Below are positions 34,213-48,970 of a stretch of 64,000 nucleotides of DNA, piece after piece. The stretch comes from Echria macrotheca (Eukaryota > Ascomycota > Sordariomycetes > Sordariales > Schizotheciaceae). Position 1 is the stretch's first letter. Every line of letters begins with the position of its first letter. The position numbers were made by a program, and so were the translations under genes. The DNA lies in assembly GCA_030411725.1 (NCBI GenBank), contig MU839841.1:1054001-1118000 (forward strand), in the 5' to 3' direction. A model generated the notes under the pieces. The model did not search any database. It had not been told where the DNA came from and saw only the letters and a program-made list of their open reading frames with translations.

Positions 34213-35831
34213 CTACGCGACGCCTGTCCTCTTCTTAGCTTCGGCGAGCGCCTTGACCGCCTGGTCGAGATCGGGTAGGTCGTCTAGGGCTGTTGAGATT
34301 TTTGTCCTATATTAGCTTATTAGCATATTCTGTCCGTTTGTGTGTGTAGGTGTGTGCCATTTTTTGCTTGTATTGGAAAGGGGTTAGGAGGAGAAAGGTA
34401 ATTTAATAGAACCTCCGTGTGTTGATGTAGAGCACATCTTGTCTGAACGGGTGCTGGTGTAAGTGGAAGGGGGAATCTGAGCTGCAGCCACTTGGCATCA
34501 GTCTCCAAATCGGATCTGTTGACGTATACTCCCACGCGACATGTGAGCTGGAGGATGAAGCTCGAGATATGGCCGGGATGTATCAGCGGCATATATCCCA
34601 GATACACACACCGCCCTCAAACATCCGAGCATCCCCATCATCACCCCAACCATAGGTATCCCAACCTCACAACCAGCAAGCACACACACACCATAAACCA
34701 AAAAAAAAAAACGACAAAGGGAGAAAAAAAACATACCACCTCACAACCCCCCCAGCATCAACCCCAAAAGCCCCACCAACATGCCTCTCACTCCTCACCA
34801 CTTCCTCACCCACCGCCCCCTCCCCAGTAATCTTCTTCAACCCGCCCTCCACGCCCGCCCCGAAATCGCCCCAGATCCCCTCATCGACCCCCAGCCGCAC
34901 CCGCTTCCAGACCACCCACGGGCTGCCGGCCGAGTTATACCACCACCCGCCCAGGCCCTTTTCTTCTTCCCTCCCTGCGCTCTCGAGCCCCCACCGACGA
35001 TAAAGAAGGCCGTCGGGGTCGGGGATCACGTCGACGTCCCACTCGCCTCCCTGGGAGATTACCCAGGCGTCTGTTTCGGCCGGGGGGAGGGGGATGACGG
35101 AGTGGATTGCGACGGATGGGTATTTTGTTGAGAGGCTTGTTAGCGTGCGGAATAGTTTTTCTGTATCTTTTTTTTTTGGGTGGAGGGTGGTGTTAGTACT
35201 CGTTATTTTTTCTTCTTTGCTACCTAGTTTGGGATGTTGTGATGGAATGAGGGAGTGGTGGGTGGGTGAGTGTGTATATGAGAAGGGGAAAGTTTGTGTT
35301 CATGGGATATATGTGTTGTGCCGTTGGAGGGGTATGTATGTAAGATGAAGTATGGAAAGATGTTGAGAACATGAACAAGTGAGCATGAAGATGTAAGTAT
35401 GTGTATGTATGAATAGGAGACTCAGAGGATGCACCCCTGCCAGTGAAGCAGGTTTAAGCAATCGGGGATACCGGCCAAGTAAACCCAGCCAAGGGGAGTA
35501 AAGAGTGACAAAAGTACATTACATATCCGGGCCCAGCTAGGAAGGAAATAAAGATGCCAGGGGAAATATGGAAGTGTAAGCCAAGACGGCGGTGAGCACT
35601 CTAAACATACCACCACCACCCCCCCTCTAAAAAACAACACACAACGAAAAGAAAAAGAAACTTACAAGCATCCCCACACTGCCGCAGAAAAACCAACAAC
35701 ACAGCCTTCTCGCTCGGAAATCGCAGCTGGGGAAACTCATCGCCCGAGAACGGCGCGCGGTCGTCGACTTGTGGCACAGGAATCCGGACCGGCTCCGGCC
35801 CCGGTCCCGTCGCTTCCTGTCCATGGTCCAT
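34213..35831 (-). CDS. AhpC/TSA-like thioredoxin-fold protein (PRX-like2 type), exon structure incomplete
   Basis: Three coding segments are visible. The first is 35831-35666, starting MDHGQEATG and ending VLLVFLRQCGDA. The second is 35160-34737, which includes KLFRTLTSLSTKYPS, QGGEWDVDVIPDPDG, LYRRWGL and GGAFGVDAGGVVRW. The third is 34306-34213, ending DLPDLDQAVKALAEAKK. The order matches fungal proteins of the AhpC/TSA antioxidant family (Pfam PF13911 type), whose core usually reads VRHCGCPFAEK. Here the cysteine segment is QCGDA followed by a break: joining the first two segments at the obvious GT and AG sites makes a TAA at the junction. Either a small in-frame exon lies between 35164 and 35664 or the gene is damaged. 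The two introns (about 500 and 430 nt) are unusually long for this window. Peroxiredoxin activity is not assured. Confidence 0.62.
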
Positions 35832-36689
35832 TTTTCCACACAGCAATCTTTCGTCTTTCGTCTTTCTTTTCTGTCTCAAACCGAATCTCTCAAAATAAAT
35901 AACCCCTAAAGTCTTGGACAAAAAAGGGAATTAAGTTTTTTAGGTGGTGGTGTACGGTGTAAAGGTTAACAAATTTAATGAGGTGACAAGGTAAAAGGCG
36001 AATTTGAAACGTGATGTCACAGGGCGGTCAGAAGCAAGTGACAAAAGAGGTGCTGTGGAAGAAACCGCTGCGCTGCGCTGCGAGGGAAGCAGCAGCCCGC
36101 TGCCCCTCGGCTTCCCCCGGCCATCCGTCCACACTCCGGGCTGGACGTACGATTTACATTGGGGAATGTATGCAAATGCACTCACTCTACCTATCTTCAT
36201 AAATAACCAACCGCCGACAACAGGGAGCCCGCCCAACCACACACAGCAATAAATGTTGCAGTGTCTCACATAGCTATTTACAGATCCCACTGCACCATCT
36301 GTACCTCTGTACCTACCTACCTACCTAGCACAACATATCCGTAGACCTCGTAAATATAGACACACAAACACAAGACACAAAGATTCCCACCCTGGCTCTA
36401 CTACTAGCTTAGCGTAGCTGCAGACGCTGATGAAGACCCGACCAACTTGCATAGGTACCTCGATAAATACATCAGTCGATCGTATTATGTAGGTAGACAT
36501 CTCGAAATTATATGAGATTTAAGAACAATATATACCAAAAGACCGCCATGACATAATCCCAACCCCTCCCGCAAAAAACAAAAAAACAAAAAAACAACCA
36601 GGCCGCCGGGTATCGTCCAAAATCCATCTCCTCTCCATCCATCCAATCCGTACCCAAAAACAAAACTCCATCATCATCAATCCCCAAAA
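35832..36689. other. Intergenic region, promoter side of the AhpC/TSA-like gene
   Basis: This is AT-rich DNA between two minus-strand genes. It includes an ACCTACCTACCTACC run near 36311-36327, a word that recurs across the window's non-coding DNA. No gene or RNA is recognised. Confidence 0.5.
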
Positions 36690-39346
36690 CTACGCAACAG
36701 CAACATACTCAGTCTGCACATCCCAACTCGAATCATCCCGTCCCCCAAGCTTCCGAAACATCATAACCCAAATCCCATCATCCTTATCCGGCCCAATAAT
36801 CGACTCCCTCACCCTAAACCGCTCGGGCACGTCGAACGGCGCGTCCGGGCTGCGCGGCCCTCCCAGTGCCAGTCCTCCTCCCCCTCCCGGTCCTCCCGGC
36901 GACCCCCCCATCCCCACCAGCAGCTGCCCCCCCGACATGCTGCCCGACTCGTCCGACGGCGATGACGACGAGGACGAGGACGAGGACGAGGACCCCGACC
37001 CCCCGGACGCCGGCCGCGACGTCGATGATCCCCCCGGCCCCGCCCCAAACATCCATGACGAGTCTGTGGCTGTCCTTTCCATCATCGGCGTTGGCGGCTC
37101 CAGCGCGATCTCGGGTGCTGCTGTTCGAGAATGTGAGTGTGAATGTGAATGTGAATGTGAATGCCTGTGTCCATGTCCATGTCCGTGATGTGCATGATGT
37201 CCATGCCCAGGCGCCGATGTATTATGATGATGTGCCTGCTGCACTTGCCCGCCGTGATGGAACGCCGCCGGCGCTCCCCATCCCCCCGGCACTGCTGGCG
37301 ACGCCGCCATGCTCGTCGCGATGCTGGTCGCCGCCGTCGTGCTGCCGCCGCCGCCGCCGCCACCCACATATATAGTAGCAGCCCCCCCGGAGAGGTCATC
37401 ATACGAAGATGCGATCGACGGTGCACCACTAAACGAGTGTTGTGTCGACGCCACCTCGGCGGCCGTGTTGTCGTACAGCAGCGACGGGTCGATGGGTAGC
37501 TGGCCGAGACCACCAAGACTGCTCATGTCGAGATTCTCGGGTGCCGTCGTCGTCGTCGTCGTGGGGATCGAGGAGGAGCTGGTATCGAAACTAAAGTTCC
37601 GTGGCGGCGGCGGTTGTGGTGGTCGGAAAACGTCTTGTAATTGGATACCGGCATGCATATCGGTGTCCCAGATGCTTGGGGGAACAAACGTGGTCATGAA
37701 GGGCGGTAGCGAAACGGGCAGCGGACCGCCTGCTGCTGGCGACGCCGATCGGTTCATCTTCAGATGCTTCTCCTCGAGCTGGATCGTCTGCTCGGCGATG
37801 GCGGCCATCACGTTCGCCCGCCAGAGGTTCTCTCGTCGGGCGGGATTGCGACGCAGCAGGTCGAGTGCTGCGCGTCGGATCAGCGGGTGTCTGCACTTGG
37901 TCGCGACGTAGTACAGCGGCGCGATGATGTGCATCTCAAACGTAAATGTAGAAGAAAACCGGCGGGTATCGGGCATTGTCTTGTTTGTTGGATCGCGGCC
38001 CGGGTTTGCCATGGCATCCATAAAACTCGTTGCCAGAGGAATGATGCTAGAAAATGTTGAAATGTGATCGTCGAAAGCTGTCTCTCCGCAGCTAAGGGCT
38101 GTTGACAACCAGATGTAGGTGGTATGGACGTGGATTTGTATCAGAGCAACGGCACCCGGTGGTGCGTCTCTCGCTCTCGTCTGATACAGGGAAAAGGCGA
38201 CGTTGAATTTGGCCAGCTTCCGCAAAAGATACTCCTGCTCCTTCTCGAACGCCCGCATATCCTCCTCTGCTGACGTCTCCTCAAACTTGGCTTCGTGCGT
38301 CTTCTTGGCGAACCGGAGACACTCGTCCATGAGGTCGTACAGGGCGTACCGCACATCTGCGATCGAGTCGAACATCATAGGAACTTCGGTCAGCAGCTTC
38401 AACGGGGGAGGAATCGCCACCGGGTCACACCCAATCAGCCACGACGTCAAGCTGAGCCTCGTATACATGGGTACCAGATGCTGCTTGATGATGTCGATCT
38501 CCGGGTTGGTGCACGACGCTTTCCTCCCCAGTTGGCTCAGGATCTGCCGGCCCTGCTCGAGATGGAGCAGCGACTCCTTGTCCTTGTTCTGCATCAGTTC
38601 GATACACACAAAAAGCACGCAGGTGAGCAGAGGGACCAGCGGTCTCGAGTCCACATTCTGCATCTGGTCCAGCAGGTAGGCGATGGCCTTGTTGTACTGC
38701 GAGAGCGCGAACGAGTGCCGGTCGTCGGCATCCATGTACGAGGGCACCATCATGCTCTCGTGCAGACTGCTCACGGCGAGGACGGCGTGCTTCACGGCCG
38801 GCTCCGACTGACATATTTGCAGGACCAGCATGCGCCAGAAGACGGCGTCAAAGTCGCCCGACAGACAGGGAGCCGTGACATGCTGGAAGAAGTGGAACGA
38901 ACGCTTCTCGTCGGCCGACGCCCACTCGAAGAACAGGGCCGGCGATGCTTGGGGATCGCAGGACGCGGTGCTGGACAGAGCACCGGACCGACGGCGGCGC
39001 TGGGCCATGGTTTTGGCGTCGAGATAGCCATCACAGCGGCGGCCGGTCTTGGTGCACCTCATACAAAACGGCTTGGCTTCGTCACATTTGACCTTGCGTA
39101 TTCTTCCGAGGTCAGTGGGGCGATTGGCGCTCTCGGAGCTCGCTCTCGCACTCACTTGCAGGTTATACAGCCCGTCCGGACCTTCTTGGACCCCTTCCGT
39201 CCCGAGTGGCCGGGACGAGAGGCCGATGCGGGCGAGTCCGAGTCGTGACCCATCGTGTAATCGTCTTCCGGGTCGAGGCCGCTTCTGCTCGGACGACCGT
39301 CTCGGACTGGACGTGCTGGCGACGTGCTCACTTGGATCGAATCCAT
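36690..39346 (-). CDS. Zn2Cys6 transcription factor with fungal-specific regulatory domain
   Basis: Two exons (39346-39156 and 39102-36690) give 867 aa. The intron splits the zinc cluster, and the join restores [35 protein letters not shown]. This is a C-X2-C-X6-C-X6-C-X2-C-X6-C binuclear cluster near residues 58-86, preceded by a basic GRKGSKK segment. A long helical regulatory region follows (fungal_trans_2 type), with FHFFQHVTAPCLSGDFDAVFW and WLIGCDPVAIPPPLK. The C-terminal third is low complexity: a His/Gly/Ser-rich block (about 685-722, HGHGHGHRHSHSHSHSH), Gly and Ser runs, then a conserved-looking end DGIWVMMFRKLGG. Reading the second exon upstream without splicing gives a longer open frame that lacks the first two cysteines and is wrong. 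The target pathway is unknown. Confidence 0.88.
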
Positions 39347-42300
39347 GGGAGGGCAGAACAGGTGGTATACACCAGTGCCTCAAGGTGGCCGTTGGCTCCC
39401 ATATGTATATCCACCCCCCTTGTCAGCCCGTCCGCCCGTCCCTCGTTTGAACAAAACACGAAATGGGCAAAAAAGGGCCCCAGCGATCCGTGTCGAGCTC
39501 CCGGCTTGGACTCGGAGCTAGCCCTCGCCGAGTCAAGCCACAGCCCAGCTGCAGGCCATATGCACCAGGACGTGCCAGATAAGCCCTATGACGCGGGAAC
39601 GGCCCTGCGAGGTACAGTACTCCGTCCGGGGGGGCAGAAGTGCCCTGCCTTGAGCCTGGTATCTGCCGCCAGTGGTCGAACAGGCGGTGTCATCAAGATT
39701 GCCCGCCTATCACCGGCAATTGCGAGCTGGATCCCACCCTTGAGTCTTTGACCACCCTTGAAAGCATCGCATTCGCTTGGCGGGGCCAGAAGCTCGACTT
39801 CCAGGCAGTTGTTACACACAGAAGAACGCCCAGAACAAAGTCCTGGGCAGTCCGCCCCCGTTCCATATTCCTGGGGGAGCTTCCCGTTGCTGCATAAAAT
39901 GCGCTCCTTAGACGACAGCCAGGGGCAAAGGGCCGTTGGGCGGCGTTCCGCCAGCCGCGGTTAACAGCGTGACAGGTTGTTGGTGCTGCGCGTTGTATTG
40001 TACGAAGGTACTGTACAAGCACTTTGATTTCATCTCGATCCTCGGCGGCAAATCCACCCCGCCCCTCGCGCTTGCTGCCACGACAGCATGCACCCAGCGT
40101 GTGTCAAATCTACCCGGTGAGCTTTGAAACGCGGTAGGGCAGAGACGAGCCACACCTCGGCGATAAACGGCCCCCATTCAGATATAGACGGTCGACTCTG
40201 CTTGCTGGTCCTCGACCGTTTCCTGCTGCCCTGGAGCCGGCGCTGTTTTCAGCCCTGTGAGGTGACGTCCCGGACGAGGCCAGCAAGCGCCGGGGGTGGG
40301 TTGCCGGGGCCCTGTCTCTGGAGGCGGCGACGCGGGGATGGGAAATGTCTCCGGCCCCTATCGGAAGCATATTGCTTTGATGCTGACCAATGTCTCGGTC
40401 GGCAGCGTGCCCACATCCCATGTAACCGAACCTTGTTGAGCTTGTTGCGTTCTGGAAAGAGAAGCTTGCAAATTGACGCTGAGTCCCGGGGCGATCGTCC
40501 CGCTTCGGAGCCCGTCGAGGCCGTAGCCTGGCCTATCGGCTGCTTGGTATGCCCGACTCCCAAGCGCGGCTACAAAGAGGTCCCATCCCGTTTTATTGTT
40601 GCCTGGAATCCTGATCGGCCCACCAGCCACATCCTGCAGGGTTCTTGCAGAACCTAGCCGGCCACCCGAATCGAGACGACAAAAGTACTCCTACGCACTT
40701 GTATACAGCCGGCGACAGCCCTCCACGCCATCGTTGCAACACCACCGTGCTTTGCTGGCGAGTGGCTAGTGCCAAGGGGCCCTGCTGCTGCTCTCGCCGG
40801 TTGACCGCCAAGACTACATCCTGAGTGGCTCATAATAAGGTTGCCTTAGGTATTCAAGCCCCCCATTTCAACTACCACTTTCCTCTCTCCGCCAGTCCTA
40901 GATCGAGCTGGCTGTTCTCCCCGCTCGCCCTCGGCCCCGGAGCAACTTGGACTGTCGCCGTAAACCCCGAGAACGCCACTTCCCCAGCTCCTACCCAAAG
41001 GGGTACGCTAGCCAGGGTATCGACTTTCGGCTGCATCCGTCTTGGGCTGTTGGTTTCTGCCTGTGCCTGGGAGTGGGATGACGCCAGAAGCCCGTGGTAC
41101 GAAGGAGCAATTGGCTACTGTGTCGCAGCCTCGGGGGCCATCTCGACACAGCAAATATGACGACTATGTGTATCTTTGGTATATGAATCCAAAGGCCCCC
41201 CCGTCTTGGCTCTGCCGTTGCTGCTTTACCCCAGCGCCATCCGGTAGTGTTGCCTGCTCTCTGCTCTGCCCGAAGCGGTACCCTGTTCGACGACGTGCGG
41301 CTTGCTCGTTTGCCACCGGTGTCGATCTCCCCGGCCGGTCTCCGGAGACGATGATCAGTTGCCAGTCTGGATACTGACCTGCCCGGCCCTCCCGGGCGCC
41401 GGTTGTCGGTATGCTGCGTGTTCAACCGAAGAACCTCGGGGGATCTGTTACAATGCGCAACAAACCGCCTTTCGAATTTTGCCCATTTTTGATCGATGCG
41501 AGTGCTCAGCCACGTTGAACACAAATTCGGAGTAACGTCCTGCTTTAAACTTCAGGGAAGGAATTGATGGCGCACGCTCCGCCCCTGAATCTAGGCGACA
41601 CTAAAACAATCGGCAAAGACAATAAATGGCAACATGTTGACTTCGATAACCTAATCATGGCAGCCTCGAGGGCATAGCAAAACTTGTCTCGACAAGGCGA
41701 AGCGTTGCTGATGATGACGACTTCGTCGTGGTCTCTAAGATTGGGAAACCACTTGCCTGGCTGCTATGTCGAGTCAGCTTCGAATCAGCCAGGCAGACAA
41801 TGCAAAGCATATCGCAGGGATTGCTGAAACTCGCAAGGCTAACTGTGGCTGTCAGCCTCATGCCGCGAGTGAGGAAGCAACAAATGTCAAATTTGAGCTT
41901 GGACAGGTTGGTTCCAGCACCTCGGACTAGCACATTGGTTGGTTGCGGCGGTATGAATGCTTTCGAGGGTCCTCCGAGAATCCCATGGTTCCCGCTGAGG
42001 ATCCGTATTGACCGCCACAGAACTTTCTATGGCCACTAGCCCTTGAAAGCCCAACTTATCTGTGTGTATAAATCCTTTAAGGCACACAAGATGGCGGTGA
42101 TGAGCCAGAGGTTACTGTCCGCGCTGATACGAAGCGGTCGGGGCCGAAGGAATGTCGTAATTTCCTGATATCGTGATACCGTGGCACATGGGTAGTCTTT
42201 CGCCAGGCGTTGCAAGCCAGCAGCTGGAGGTTACCGAACTGGGCCATGTCCCCTGGTTCGGGTTAGCCATAGGGGACCATCCTCACATGGTCTGATCGGG

Positions 42301-43754
42301 CCGGACGCACAACGGCAGCGATCCGTGGTTGGGAACCAGCCGACTCGGTAAGGCTGAGCATAACATTAACTATGTCAAGGAGGATTTATCCGACATCCTG
42401 TAATCTCAACATGCTCATATGAGGCAGGGGTACAGAAGTACTCTGCTGCAGAGGTGGACCTGTCCGACACTGTTAGCAAAGACCTCGCCCGAGAGCAGAA
42501 GATAAGAAGAGTGGTTGCATTCCAGAGCACCTCAGCCTGTCGCATGAAAATGGGAGTCCACTTAAAGGATTGTGAATACCACTGGTCTTGAATGGACTGT
42601 AACCCACCCCAGATGGATGACAAGCCACGCCAAAGGGGGTTAACTGCATCGCTTTCCGCGCCGCTCTTGTGTGCCTTCTAGCTCACGCAAGTTGCTGTTG
42701 CAAGCATTAAATACGTCCTCTGACAACCACAAACCTGTAATGGCTTCAGGTTGCGTGTGTTTATCGTGTAAGTGGAGAGAGCTCTGCCCAGTGCTTGTAC
42801 AGTACTTTGAAGGACAGCGCTCATTGTCCTGTTTAGTAGGCTCGTCGAAGTGTCTTGCTGTTCAGATACTGCAATAACCTCTCTTACCTGGTTGAAGACA
42901 TGGACCAGTTGTCAAAACGTCCTCGACGAAGTCCACCAATGCCGCTGTGCTGTTGGTCGGCAAGCACCTCATGCTGCAATTGAAAATCATCGACCGTCGC
43001 CTTGCGATACTGTCGCCTGTGATTGGACTACAAGTGACTGTTCAGTTAGCTGCTCCCGGCGCAAAGGCGAGGCTGCACAGCTGCACGCCCGACCTGAAGA
43101 GAGGCAAAGGCTGGCGCTGGGGCGACGAGGCGAGTTCAGACTTCAGAGCCAAGATCGGATGCGTGTGACGAAAAAATACGTCGAGCCTAACCCACGGCTT
43201 TCCAACAAATTCTGCATGCTCTGTATGCACCAGCTTGGGATGACAAACGAAGCAGGGCCGACGAGCTGAAAGGTGTCTTTTTTGTTTTTCTCGCCTTCAG
43301 ATCAGATATGGTCAGCAACCCAAGGTGAGTGGTGGAAGGCGTTCGAAGATTCCAAGCAACCAGTGATCTTGAGAAGCTTGGGCCTCAAGGACGGTGCCTG
43401 GCAAAGAGCGTGCACGGACTTTGCCGCCCAAGGCTCCGCAAGTCGTCATCCGAGTGGTCGCCTAGTCAGAGAGTGCCACTGTTGTCCTTCCAGTGAAACC
43501 GAGCTTGAACACCAAACGAACTTTCCCTCACCATCACTTTTCATCGCATCGACCGAGGTTTTGGTCTCCAAAGCCATCTTCCTTTTTTATCAAACTCAAG
43601 CCTATCGGGAACGGCCTAATTTGCCCCCGCCCAGAGGTATTTCTTCTCTCTCCTGCGCGACCGGGGAAGCTTCCTTCCTCTCCACAACACCCCTCGCCTC
43701 GCAGCCATTTCGATCAACCACACTCCAACACCAACACACTTCCAGATCGCAAAC
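39347..43754. other. Long intergenic region
   Basis: This 4.4-kb region is promoter side for both the Zn2Cys6 gene (-) and cdc48 (+). Open frames up to about 177 codons (for example 40124-40657 +) overlap one another on several frames and show no domain. From about 41500 to 43300 the composition is less GC-rich and no long open frame survives. No tRNA, rRNA or transposon is recognised. The segment 43300-43754 is the likely 5' UTR of cdc48. Confidence 0.5.
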
Positions 43755-46502
<2,748 letters not shown>

Positions 46503-47596
46503 GCGCAATGTTTCTGCATTTCTCCATTGTGGAGTAGTAGATCTCGGGGGCTATGATTGTACTTTAGATTTCCCGTTTTCGTCATGCGGCCGCTTCGCCT
46601 GATTTGACGATCGTCTTCACATAAGAGGCAACGGAGTCTTGGAAGAAGGGTTCGGCAGGCGGCTTAATGACGGTCTCATTTGAGAACACGAAGCGAGGTG
46701 ATTTTGGCTCGTCCTAGCGGTGTAGATGCTAGATACTAGGAAGGTAGTTAGCGCTTCAACACGTTGGTCGACTTGAATTGTTGGTGGTTGTGATTTGGAC
46801 GCGTGAGCTTGCCAGGCAAGCCGGGTGATATGAACCATCACCTGGTGTATCTGCGACAACGTGTTTACGAGTGTCAACAGAGTGATCGCCAAAAAGGTCA
46901 ACACGAGCCTGTGGGCCTCTTCGGAAAGGGGATCGTGAAGAGATTGTATTTCAAATTGCTTCTCTAAAAACGGCTGGCTGGCTTCAATGAGGTAGGTCTC
47001 GACTCTCGGGACTCATTCCAGCACCACTCAGCACCAAGCAACAGACCTTGTGATGTCCACATATGTGCCTAATCCCCAGCGAGCCTGCCTATCTGAGAGG
47101 ATGGGAGGTACGAGCTGCCCATTCTGTCTTGATTATTTGTTCAATACAAACAACAACTGGGGGGTTATGCTGTAGTGAGTGGGACAAGAGATATTCTTTC
47201 CACTCATACAAAAAAAAAAAAAAAAACGCTTTTCATCCCGTCTCTTCTGCTTTCCCTATTCCCATTCCCATTGTGACGACTTTTCAACCAGACATACACC
47301 CAATTGACCAGCCTTCTTCCAAAAGGACTGCCAGAATTCCAAGGTCAGCACAGCACCTTAGAACCCTAACTGTGGATATATATGCCAGCTCGAGCTGGGC
47401 CAGCAGGCCCCAGGTTCGTGACTGACTCCCATTCCCGACCATTTTGGCTTTCTTTCCTGATACTATTCAGGAAACAAAAAAAAATACGATTAAATATTAT
47501 AGATATTGCCTTATAGATTGAGGCCCCGGACGTGTCAGCGGAGGGCCCCGGAGAAATTCGACCGCGTCGGTGCAGTCGGCGTTTCATGTTTCCCAT

Positions 47597-47640
47597 AAAA
47601 CGCCGCCCGAGCCGGGATCGAACCCGGGACCTTTCCTGGG
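47597..47640 (-). other. tRNA-like T-arm with pol III B-box and T-run
   Basis: On the minus strand GGTTCGATCC (47624-47615) matches the pol III B-box consensus and sits in a CCCGGG/CCCGGC hairpin. A TTTT terminator-like run follows at 47600-47597. A canonical tRNA cannot be built: the T-loop would have six bases, and I find no matching 5' acceptor strand or anticodon arm upstream. It may be a tRNA relic or chance. Confidence 0.25.
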
Positions 47641-48555
47641 CGCCGCTTTCCAGGGAGGGGAGGGATGCCTTCGGGGAGGTCCGGGTCATATAATAAATGC
47701 ACCATACCGCCGTCGAAGTCCCTCAACTGCAGCGGTACCGACCCGGCGACCCCCACGGCGCCGCTACCTGACACTGGGAAATGGGTGTGGTAAATACCCT
47801 TATATACCCAAACCATTTTCCACAATATTTTGCGACCACCACCACCACCAAAATAATAATTTGAAATGGAGGAAAATGTCGCGCATCAATGCACCTGTGG
47901 GATTTTTTTTCTCATTGTTAATTTCCAGGAAAAAAAACACACAGAAAGGGTACATCCAGCAAATCGTCCCCGCCTATCGTGATCAATCGCAGCGACACCA
48001 TCACAACAGCAACAAACCTTCTAACTGCGCGCACCCACACGAAAGCCATCAACGACTGAAATACCCGAGTCGATTCTGATCAAACGATTACACCGCTGCG
48101 GGGAAACAGTAAATTTAAATAAATCCGGCCTCGTTAGGTAGGTACGGTTCGCAAAAGTGCTGGCAGCAGTGTGGAAGAAAGGTGTGAAGAAATGCATGCA
48201 GGTGCAGGTAATGATGCTTGTTTGGTACATTTAGAATAGAAGAGAGGATCAGGATGAGCCCTGTGAGGACTGAGGACTGCTGGCTAAATAAGGTGAGTGG
48301 CCTGGGTCCATTGCGTGCGTGCGTGTGCCTTCCATGTCTTGTCTGGTCTGGGTTGGGTTGCTCCTGCCTTGCCTACCTTAGGTAACAGGTGGTTCGGTTG
48401 GTTGAGGGCAGAGCAGGTGTGATCGAGGGCAGCTTTCTTAAACCTTTGTTTTGTTTTGTTTTGTTCTTGTCACTTTGTGACTTTGTTTGTGAACTCTCTC
48501 CCTCCCTCCCTCCCACCCACCCACCCTTCCTTCCTTACTTCGTTCTGTACTTCGC

Positions 48556-48801
48556 ATGTAATCAAGGTAGGTCCACTGAACAAGGCACACTGAGAACAAG
48601 ACGCAGAGTCTGAATAAGGTACACAAGGCTCGGAGTGGTGCTTGATATCTAAGAAAGGGACGGGGAGAGCAGGAATAGGATGTAATCAAGGTACACTGAG
48701 AACAACTGAGAACAAGATGCAGCGTCTGAATAAAGTACACAAGGCTCAGAGACGAGTGGGTGATTCCTAAGAAAAGGACGTGGAGAGAGCAGGGGCAGGA
48801 G
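48556..48801. repeat. Imperfect tandem duplication (about 120-nt unit)
   Basis: A unit beginning ATGTAATCAAGGTA at 48556 recurs from 48680. Shared landmarks are CACTGAGAACAAGA, TCTGAATAA, TACACAAGGCTC, CTAAGAAA and GGAGAGAGCAGG. The copies differ by small gaps and substitutions, several of which are C/T or G/A transitions. It lies in non-coding DNA. Confidence 0.85.
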
Positions 48802-48970
48802 CAGGAGCAGGAGCAGGAAACAAAAATAAATTACACAAAATAACTCTAGGTACCTGTTGCCTGTACCTATGAGCAAATCGCGATGCAAAAGAACGGCTCT
48901 CACAGTTATTCGTATTTATCTGCTTCTGCTACTGCTTGTTTTTGGGTTCTTTTTTCTCCGCTGCATATCA

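Larger units (their letters stand above)
46503..48970. other. Intergenic region with tRNA-like B-box and tandem duplication
   Basis: This 2.5-kb region lies between cdc48 (+) and the unknown minus-strand gene (convergent). It contains a 19-nt A run ending near 47226, a B-box-like site (47615-47624), an imperfect tandem duplication (48556-48801) and AGGAGC repeats (48795-48818). I see no convincing protein gene. Confidence 0.5.

Noticed and set aside
39103..39383. Longer unspliced start for the Zn2Cys6 regulator (reading from 39383)
   Set aside because: It lacks the first two cysteines of the zinc cluster; splicing 39156 to 39102 restores the full motif.
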